NCBI GenBank assembly: GCA_003988855.1
Contig: QYAI01000270.1
Span: 1-15,585, forward strand
Direction: 5' to 3'
DNA: 15,585 nucleotides
DNA from: Arachnopeziza araneosa
Lineage: Eukaryota > Ascomycota > Leotiomycetes > Helotiales > Arachnopezizaceae
Shown piece by piece: positions 8,637 to 15,585 of the stretch (the stretch's first letter is position 1; the number at the start of each line of letters is the position of its first letter). Both the position numbers and the translations under genes were made by a program. The notes beneath the pieces were generated by a model, which saw nothing but the letters and a program-made list of their open reading frames with translations, did no database searches and was not told where the DNA came from.

Positions 8637-11004
8637 AGAGCATCATATACTAGATGTGGACATTGGTAATGAATAATGAGCGACAATAAGGGGCATGCGA
8701 TAAACGGGGTGCATATATGAGGAGTTCTACTTCTGTGAAGAGAATACCAAACAGCCTTCGGAGAAGGTTTGATATTGTGTGCTGAATTACTTATAGCAAG
8801 CATCCATATACTATAGACAAGTGCACTTGAATCCACATCCTTCTAGAGAGCCAATAAATATTCAGATAAAGTTTACCAGGTGTTGCATTCATGGCTCACT
8901 GTCAAAAACACTTTTAATTGTCGCATGTCAAGCTTGACATTCAAAACAATTTGTAAGAGAGAGTCTTTAACATGGTAACGTAGACAATAACTGAGTACTT
9001 TTGAAATTATATGTATATGTAGTAGATATTTTTTGGATAATTTGAAATATAGAAGCGTGTCACGAATTATTGCATCCCCTGGTGACCGAGCGAGTCCTTT
9101 CATGTAATCCTTTCGTTAAGAGAAAGTGGACGCCTTCTTCTCTCAGCCAGAAACAACGGTTTTGGAGCTCCACGATATCAATACTTGGTAGGGAATACTT
9201 TGAGTTGCAAAAATATGACACCAAGGGCAATTTACCTGCGGTTTCTAATCCGCGTGGCTCGATTATTTCCATCTCTAGATATAAGAGCACAAAAGGACCC
9301 GAACCTGTTTATATCTTCAACCTCAACCTCATTCATAGTCTATTCGATCTGGCCCACTGGAGTCGATGCGAAGTAGCGGTTCTAATAAGCTCCGAGACCA
9401 TTCTCCGGAAGCGAGTTCGAAATGCAATCTGTTTCTACTTTGGTGAGCTAGTTGGCTTATTGATGTAACGGAAATGGAACATAGGAACGATACGGCTTAT
9501 CTCAAACTATCAGTGCCGTCTCCTTCCACTTGGAAGCAGCATCCTTTACATGAAGATACGCAAGCTTTACGTTTTGCAAGTGACTCCAAGTTTTCAGCCA
9601 AGGTGCTCCTTAAGCAAGAAGAAATAAAACACACTCCATTTAGAAGTTCTGATAGCAGATTCACAGTTCAGAAAGAGCGGGAATGCCGCAGACCTGTCGG
9701 AAGGCTCTGGTACTTTGTCCAAATTTCATCGTTTTAATTATTATTTACCCAAAGCTGTACTCACGGACAAGTTTCCCGTTATTCCATTCAATGGTGATAA
9801 TCATTTCCGACCAAGGAATCTGACCATACAGAGTTCTTCGAAGTGTTGCATTTGGGCTGGATTTGACTAACAGAACTACCGATTTGTATGTTTAGGCCGA
9901 ACTTTTTCTTCAATGTCACCTTGGACCTTTCAAATAAAATACAACCCTAGATCTAGGCCCGACACGCGTCAATACCGTCTTAGCACCTATTTCTCTCCTT
10001 TTAATTGCAAATAAATGTCATGGGCGTTCAAGTGAGATAAGACCGATCTCACACTTCATCTTTAAATCACTTGTGCTAACGCACTTCAACTCAGCATTAA
10101 TTACAGTTCTAATATGAATGTTTCCGTGATTATTATATGAAGATGCTGCATAACAGTATCTATGAGGTTTGTGGACACAAAAATGCTATTCGAATTTCCT
10201 GTCGATTTAACTGAACAGTTTTCGCTCTTCAATGTGAAACGACGGGCCTGAATTATTAAAACCCACTTCAAAACCTGCGACCTCTAGTAAAAATAAGATG
10301 GAAAAGCACACCCCTCAAATTGTCTATCTTCTACCAAACTATCGTGCCTCTCATTATATTTCTAAAATGACACAAGCCTCAGCCTCAAAACAAGCTTTCT
10401 GTGGAATATTAAAACGTCAAAAATTGATTCGGAATATATTATTCTTGGGACAAAATATCTCGGTTATAGTAATGTCCATGTAATTATTCTTCCTCTGTTA
10501 ACAATCCAAGGACGCGCACATTCCGAAGCCTAATATGGCTAAAACAGGAGTGGCCCAACATCCACTTTGTTTGTTTTAGCCAGATTAGAGTTATATTGCA
10601 GGACAGCAGTCACTGGTCGCGAAAGTATGCGAATTGACATCATCAGGTCAGAAGATTGGTTCATGCGTGCTTGTGCTGGGTAAGCTGGGGAACGTGTACA
10701 AAGTGGCCTTGCATTATGGAGAAATCTGGGGTGCTTCCTACTCAAAAAGAAACGATCCGTTTCGCGGAAGTTGGAAATCGAAACACGGGCCACGATGGAT
10801 GAGGCAAGTATGTTGAAGTCAATATCACAGTAATTAAGATGCCACCCTGGATTCGTGGGTCGGTAGACCGGCATGCTACAATGTAACTATCTTGCGTGTT
10901 ATTCAGATCTGATTGATATAAAAGATGACCCTCTCTCGCACTAACATTCCTCCTTCATCCCAACAGCTTTTCACTTCTCTTTTGGTTACCAACTTCTTTC
11001 CATC
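8637..11004. other. Long gene-poor, AT-rich intergenic region
   Basis: About 2.4 kb between the PKS and the AA9 gene. The first 250 bp are the likely 3' UTR of the PKS. After that there are only short open frames (9070..9468, 9474..9737, 10298..10483 plus; 10539..10874 minus) with no recognisable motif, unusual codon use or splice logic. I found no terminal repeats, transposase motifs, tRNA B-box or long tandem repeats by eye. Around 9740-10500 the sequence is visibly AT-rich with no frame of note. The last about 90 bp are the AA9 core promoter. It could be the eroded remains of a repeat, but nothing identifies one. Confidence 0.45.
10917..10923 (+). promoter_or_regulatory. TATA box of the AA9 gene
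   Basis: TATAAAA lies 82 to 88 bp upstream of the ATG at 11005, followed by a C/T-rich leader that contains no earlier ATG in good context. Confidence 0.5.
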
Positions 11005-11801
11005 ATGAAGGTTACTACTTCTCTTCTCGCGCTAGCCGCTGTGGCTCAAGCCCATTACAATTTCCCTTCTATAATTTCTGGAGGCAAAACAACAGCTGCT
11101 TGGACGAGTGTTCGTCAATGGACTGGCTACTACACATTTGACCCCGTCCAAAACGTAGCGAGCGCCGATATCAGATGCAACGTCGGTGGATCAACCAATT
11201 TTGGAAACAGCACCACCTCAGTTGCAGCCGGTTCTACAGTCGGCGTTACCGCGAACCCCGATATCTACCACCCAGGTCCATTGCTGGTCTACTTGGCCAA
11301 AGTACCAGCTGGGAGTACAGCCCAAAACTGGGATGGTAGCGGAAGCGTGTGGTTCAAGATTGCGTATGAAGGCCCAATCTTTGGTGGTCAAGCGCTTAGC
11401 TGGCCTACGGATAGTAAGACTTCTGCTTTCATCAGTTTAGGGTAATTGTGTCTAACAAGTTACAGGTGCTACATCCGTTAGCTTCAAAATCCCCGCTGCT
11501 ACTCCAAGCGGTGATTACCTCCTCCGTGTTGAGCATATTGGACTTCACGTTGCACAAAGCAGCGGAGGAGCTCAATTTTACATCTCCTGTGGTCAGATTA
11601 CTGTCACCGGAGGAGGTAGCGGTAAACCAGGTCCTCTCGTTGCCTTCCCTGGTGCCTATTCGGCTTCGGACCCAGGAATTCTCATCGATATTTACTATCC
11701 GGTGGTAAGTTTTGAGGATTTGATAAATTCTCTTAGTAGGTGCTAATAATAAATAGCCAACTTCCTACACTCCTCCTGGCCCAGCTGTCTGGACTGGTTA
11801 G
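11005..11801 (+). CDS. AA9 lytic polysaccharide monooxygenase, secreted, 3 exons, 230 aa
   Basis: Copper enzyme that oxidatively cleaves cellulose or related glucans outside the cell, formerly called GH61. Exons 11005..11413, 11466..11704 and 11757..11801 (two 52-bp introns; 693 nt). The first 16 residues are a signal peptide ending AQA, so the mature protein starts with His17, the N-terminal copper-brace ligand. The second ligand is His89 (YHPGPLLVYLAK), with Gln173 and Tyr175 in GGAQFYISC; His164 precedes them in the same segment. Cys58 and Cys178 are the only cysteines and fit the usual disulfide. The last exon codes for just 14 residues plus the stop and finishes with TSYTPPGPAVWTG, the normal AA9 end. 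There is no CBM1 or linker. Oxidised-carbon regioselectivity (C1, C4 or both) cannot be read here. Confidence 0.95.
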
Positions 11802-13011
11802 AGGATTGTGAGCTTATTGAAGATGAGAGGGCGAAGAGGAGGGCAATAATGAGCCCAGGACGAATTCGCTACCTGTCGAGCAGCATGGCATTATTGGGGT
11901 AGGATAAGTACTCATGTAAAGGTGTAGTGTAGTACTGCATACGGTGGTGACGGGATGTTTAAGTTCGTGTACATAGTTCGCGACAGGTTCAGGGAACCGA
12001 TGAAACTCAAGAATTGATGACATAAATCGAATGCCTCAGGGCCATAGAGACTCCGTGAAAGATGCAAGCTTCAACTTTGTCGATTAACTTACTTTTATTC
12101 CTCTCTCTTTCTCTCTCAGAATCCAAATTGAAGGCTTATTTATTCGGTTGTTGATTTAGCGAAAGAAAGAGGTTGCTTCAAGAAGAGAGACTGGTACCTG
12201 CTCGGAAACTTCAAACTTGATTTCGGACAGCACGTAAATTTATTGCTTTTTATCACACATGATGTAGTTCTATCATAATATACACCCTCTATATATGCCT
12301 CTCTAGTCAAACTGAGAGAGTCCAAAATAGGATAACCATTCTTTACTCCTACGAATGTTGGCCACACGCATTCTCTTGAGCTTTGAGGTCGAACTGCGAA
12401 CTGATATTGTATGACAAATTACATAAGGCTTAGCTGTATTATAAGATCTGACACTTCACTTTCAAAATTGATGCGAAGCTTCTCTACTCTTGTACCAAAG
12501 TCGTAGTATACCATTAGAGTTTCTTTTTCTACACGGAAACTCCAGGAAACTTGTCCCGTTGCTTTGTCCCTAACCCGTTGCTATCGATAGATACACAGAC
12601 GTGATATTTTTGATTCCCATTGTACCAAACAACAACCCTTTCACACAGCCACCTGAAAGAGACAAAGAATCACTCACGTCTTGTCCTTTGTGTCATTCAC
12701 AACAAGGTGTTGGTGGATGAATTAAATATCAGAAAGTTCTATTTCTTAGGCAAGCCAGATATTCATAGCATGTTGTACTTCTTAAACTTTCGGATTCACC
12801 ATGCTCAGGTTTTATTCAGCCTAGACAGTACGTACTCGAAGATTAGATCCGATCTATTATTCACAGAACAAGTCTACTTGAGTCCATAGATTTATAACAG
12901 AGACCACTTCGATCTGCTAGCCACCGGACAAGTCTGGTTGAGCGAGCAACACAACTTCAAGCTGTCGTCAGCTTCAACTTCATAGACAGAATACACGCGC
13001 TCTCATCCAAA
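11802..13011. other. Gene-poor region downstream of the AA9 gene
   Basis: About 1.2 kb. The first few hundred bases are the likely AA9 3' UTR. Only short frames occur (such as 12140..12367 minus and 12620..12889 plus), none recognisable. A CT-repeat tract (TCTCTCTTTCTCTCTC) lies at 12102-12117. Near the end are two 33-bp copies of a diverged repeat (listed separately). No gene is supported until the small Cys/His-rich frame at 13012. Confidence 0.45.
12850..12942. repeat. Diverged direct repeat, two 33-bp copies at a 60-bp period
   Basis: Copies at 12850-12882 and 12910-12942 begin with CGATCT, contain ACAAGTCT and end with TTGAG at the same internal positions. By eye 25 of 33 positions match. 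Most differences put A or T in the first copy where the second has G or C. The exact 60-bp period points to an old tandem duplication. Confidence 0.5.
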
Positions 13012-13398
13012 ATGCCCAACAACCTTCCCACATCCACACTCCCACACTCACCCTTTCCCTGCCTGCAAAACCGACTCCTCCACTCCCACTGCGGCCACCA
13101 CTCCATCCTCCTAATCCACGAGCCACCATGCCCACACAGCACCATCTACCACGGGTGGGTCCCCTCCTCGTCTCCCACGCTACACATCTCCCCATGTCCG
13201 CGACAACAGAAACATGTGGCTATCAGAGCGGAACTCTGCACTGGATGTTGTTCGATGAAGGGGGTGTGGAATTGGGTCAGAGGAGGGGTGGATTTGGAGA
13301 GGACGAGGAAGATGTGGGAGAAAGAAGTGAACGCGCAGAGACAGAGGAGAGCGTGGAGAGAGAAGAGAAAGAGAGATGGGAGCTTGAGGGGCGCCTGA
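13012..13398 (+). CDS. Small Cys/His-rich protein of unknown function, 128 aa
   Basis: I do not recognise a named family. The frame has strong C or G in third codon positions in sharp contrast with the flanking DNA, and a start in fair context. Cysteines lie at 17, 27, 40, 62, 76, 79 and 80, with HSHCGHH at 24-30, PPCP at 38-41, PCPR at 61-64 and CTGCC at 76-80, a pattern that could bind zinc. The C-terminal 40 residues are basic/acidic and likely helical (EKEVNAQRQRRAWREKRKRD). This layout, a CGH motif then CxxC followed by a charged helix, resembles small fungal hypothetical proteins I recall. There is no signal peptide. A second frame (13128..13412) is open over its 3' half and codes for a very acidic tail; I prefer the first because its codon use is cleaner and it holds all the cysteines. 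Confidence 0.5.
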   Translation: MPNNLPTSTLPHSPFPCLQNRLLHSHCGHHSILLIHEPPCPHSTIYHGWVPSSSPTLHISPCPRQQKHVAIRAELCTGCCSMKGVWNWVRGGVDLERTRKMWEKEVNAQRQRRAWREKRKRDGSLRGA

Positions 13399-13800
13399 GG
13401 GAGAAGAGTTAGTCACTGTGAGACGGTGTTGGACAGTGAAATGAACTTGGTTAGATCTACTTCTTGGATCTATTTAGTTCTGGAACATTTAGAAACTGAA
13501 GCCAAATCTAATTGATAGGTGCATATCATAAGTCTCAAATAGAAATGAAGTCAACTTGGGGGAACAAAGATGTAGATTGGGGGACATTCTTCAATGAAAG
13601 GCCAGAGGTTCTCGTCACAATAAAAGCTGAGAATTTTTTAAAGATACGATTTCTCTCGTCAGGCTACATACCTCCTGGAGTCGCACATGTAGGAGATCAA
13701 CTATCACTATATCAAAGACGCCACAGAAGATCTGAAAATCGATTAAGCCCAAGGCTTGTATGCGAGTAGTGAGAAAGAAGAAGAAGAGAACGTTTCCTAG
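13399..13800. other. Convergent intergenic region, no gene seen
   Basis: About 400 bp between the 3' ends of the small Cys/His-rich frame and the methyltransferase. One short frame (13512..13769 plus) is open but resembles nothing and overlaps a purine-rich GAAGAAGAAG tract near 13776-13788. It probably holds both 3' ends. Confidence 0.4.
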
Positions 13801-14756
13801 TCAAGCCTTCTTCTTAAGCACGCCCCAAATCCTAGGCAGGCAAGTGTACGGATCATCGGCCACCACAATGTCGCCAGGGTTCTCCCACTCTCCAGCAGCA
13901 AGGATATCCGCCTTGATATCCCGATTTATACAACACCCGGCAAATGCGCTCCAAGCAGGATTCAAGCAAGCTATTCTTATGTCAGCCCCTTCTACACAGC
14001 TTCTGAAACACACCGTTGGTGTGATAACCAATACGTACTTTGCGTCAAAGAGGTAATGGTATCCTCACTCCTGCCATGCTCCCAAAACACAAAGCTGCCC
14101 CCGGGCCGCAACAACCTCCACACCTCCCTCATCACACTCTTTACATCCCCCACCGCACACAACACCTGAATACTCAGCACAGTATCCATACTCCCCTCCA
14201 CAATCCCCTCCTTGGTCAAAATGTCATTATCTTCAACACCGCATGCTAGGAACTTGTACTTATCCTGGAGATCAAGTTTCTTGACCTTCAAGGCGAGGTT
14301 GTCTCCAAAGTAGGGGTTGGGATCAACAGCGAATATGAAGTCTACGACAGACATATCGTAGCGCTGGATCTGGTTGCCGGGTCCAGGGCCGAGTTCTAGT
14401 ATCTTGCCCTGAGCGGAGCGGACCAGGGAGGGGACACATGTGGTGTTCTCAAAAGCGATGAAGCCGCTGGCTGTGCACGAGAGTTAGCATGCAGGAGGTC
14501 GGGCTGGGACGGAGAAGTTACAAGTTGTGATGAGGAGTTTTGCTGCAGCGGCATCTCGAATCCGTTGGACATGTATGAGTGAGGCGAGACCATCTCTGCG
14601 AAAGGCTTCTTTGAAAGCATCATAGTGCACTTATTTGGGGAATTAGAATGTTGGTATGGGTAAGAATGTGGAGGAAGAATTACATTTGATGGATAACCAG
14701 ATGAGCTGGAAAAGTCGGGAGACGCTACTGAGGCGGCCATTATTCGTACCAGCCAT
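13801..14756 (-). CDS. Class I SAM-dependent methyltransferase, 4 exons, 260 aa
   Basis: Transfers a methyl group from S-adenosylmethionine to an unknown acceptor. Exons (complement) 13801..13970, 14039..14470, 14522..14629 and 14684..14756 give 783 nt; introns are 68, 51 and 54 bp with branch-like CTGAC, CTAAC and CTAAT. Motif I is ELGPGPGNQ at residues 86-94; the acidic end of strand 2 is Asp110 in AVDPNP; LLRPGG is at 180-185 and WEHG at 190-193. The C-terminal LNPAW (207-211), GCC and PRIWGVLKKK fit the METTL7-like/UbiE-like fungal group. The ATG at 14756 is chosen because its frame, not the one at 14740, splices into HYDAFKEAFRR. A TATATA at 14813-14818 could be its core promoter, though it is close. 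The N-terminal segment LFQLIWLSIKL is short and hydrophobic; membrane attachment is possible. Substrate unknown. Confidence 0.9.
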
Positions 14757-15585
14757 CGTGCTTCATTCAAGAACTTGTGAGCATAAAGATGATAGATATA
14801 CTGAGGCAGTGATATATACGCATATCAAGTAACGATGAATGAGATAGGTAGGTACGAGAAACAGAAATAGATGGGCTAGGATTGTTCCACACGCTGTTAT
14901 CTATCCCTGGGCAAGAGATGTACCTCACGTGAAAAATGTTTACAAGGTGAAGTTTGTAATATGATACTGATTTCCAGCAGTCCTTTAACTGCCCAAGGCG
15001 CCATGTCGACTCACTATGCTACACTAGGACTAGTTTACAGGGTACACGCACTGCCAAATAAGTAAGCACCGCTCCAGGTCTAAAAGTCTGGTCACGTGCC
15101 TCACACTCAGTCAAAACACGTGATCCTCTATTGAATCCTGCTCAGCTCAGGGAGTTGCTTGAGCCGAGGGTGGTTACCTAGGTAGGTAGCGTCCGAGTAG
15201 AAGTGGTCATGCTTGGCGACCGGATATGCTATCGAGGTTGAGGAGGGCTCAACTGCTAAAATAGTCATACTCGACTTTTTCTTTTGCTGGTTCCGTTTTA
15301 GTCTCTGGACGTGAGCAGCGGCCGGTTTTCCCTGAGCCGGGAGTGAGCATTCCTGAGTCAGCCGGGGCACCTAAGGAGAGGTTATCTTTTGGCTCTCTAG
15401 ATACTTGTTTTGACCTCCTTTGATCCGGCTATAGTTGCAAGGCATGTTTTCATACAAAGTAGAAATAGATATGGATTGCCTTATTATATACAAGAAGTCA
15501 GAACGACTTCCTCGAATTAAATACACGTCTGTTATACTGCTTCTACTCAGTCAAATCAAATTGAGTAGCCAGACGACTGAACAGC
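14757..15585. promoter_or_regulatory. Upstream region of the methyltransferase with three CACGTG sites
   Basis: About 0.8 kb without a convincing gene; one minus-strand frame (15128..15370) looks random. CACGTG palindromes occur at 14926-14931, 15093-15098 and 15117-15122, the last two only 24 bp apart. A TGAGTCA (AP-1/Cpc1-type) lies at 15354-15360. TAGGTAGG-type motifs occur at 14846-14853 and 15180-15187. These are short consensus matches, so their function is not shown. Confidence 0.35.

Noticed and set aside
8414..8836. Ser-rich minus-strand frame across the PKS tail
   Set aside because: It is the antisense shadow of the acidic Ser/Glu tail of the PKS.
9350..9430. tRNA-like GTTCGAAAT in AT-rich DNA
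   Set aside because: No A-box, anticodon stem or acceptor stem pairs with it.
9070..9468. 132-residue plus-strand open frame
   Set aside because: No motif, unusual composition, no splice logic and an equally long antisense frame; likely chance in AT-rich DNA.
10539..10874. 111-residue minus-strand open frame just before the AA9 promoter
   Set aside because: No recognisable domain or signal and it overlaps a shorter sense frame.
7117..14756. One biosynthetic cluster joining the PKS, AA9 gene and methyltransferase
   Set aside because: The PKS and methyltransferase lie more than 5 kb apart with a cellulose-acting enzyme and empty DNA between; no cluster regulator or transporter is seen.
15128..15370. 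80-residue minus-strand open frame
   Set aside because: No motif and random-looking composition, in a region of regulatory-type motifs.

Overview
The window is nuclear DNA of a filamentous ascomycete. The genes are split by short introns (39 bp would be the floor; the ones placed here are 44 to 135 bp, mostly 44 to 54) with GT..AG ends and CTAAC/CTGAC/CTAAT-like branch points. They are widely spaced on both strands, with TATA or CCAAT boxes instead of ribosome binding sites. The protein types (an AA9 cellulose-degrading enzyme, a fungal-type type III polyketide synthase, NmrA-like and SDR oxidoreductases, Bud22) fit a plant-associated or saprotrophic Pezizomycotina. Their wording reminds me of Leotiomycetes/Helotiales, but that is recollection and not a search result.

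Layout, left to right. (1) 280..1323 minus: a three-exon classical SDR of 285 residues. (2) 2117..3370 plus: a five-exon NmrA-like NAD(P)-binding protein of 342 residues, including a 14-nt microexon; it is divergent from the SDR across about 0.8 kb. (3) 3815..5233 plus: an intronless Bud22/SRFBP1-family ribosome biogenesis protein of 472 residues. (4) 5504..5728 plus: traces of a small coding frame interrupted by one in-frame TAG. (5) 5899..6300 minus: a small hydrophobic protein of 133 residues, no function assigned. (6) 7117..8636 plus: a three-exon type III polyketide synthase of 473 residues with an intact Cys-His-Asn triad and an acidic C-terminal tail. (7) 8637..11004: about 2.4 kb of AT-rich DNA with no recognisable gene. 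(8) 11005..11801 plus: a secreted three-exon AA9 lytic polysaccharide monooxygenase of 230 residues without a cellulose-binding module. (9) 11802..13011: gene-poor, with a diverged 60-bp tandem duplication. (10) 13012..13398 plus: a probable small Cys/His-rich protein. (11) 13801..14756 minus: a four-exon class I SAM-dependent methyltransferase of 260 residues. (12) 14757..15585: no gene seen; several CACGTG boxes.

How they work together. The window mixes housekeeping (Bud22), redox/secondary-metabolism-type enzymes (SDR, NmrA-like, type III PKS, methyltransferase) and a secreted wood/cell-wall enzyme (AA9). The divergent SDR/NmrA pair and the divergent small membrane protein/type III PKS pair are the two places where shared regulation is plausible. 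The methyltransferase is over 5 kb from the PKS with an unrelated AA9 gene between them, so a tight biosynthetic cluster is not shown. I did not find a clear new biological system. The most unusual things are the microexon, the acidic-tailed PKS, the stop-interrupted small ORF and the Cys/His-rich orphan.
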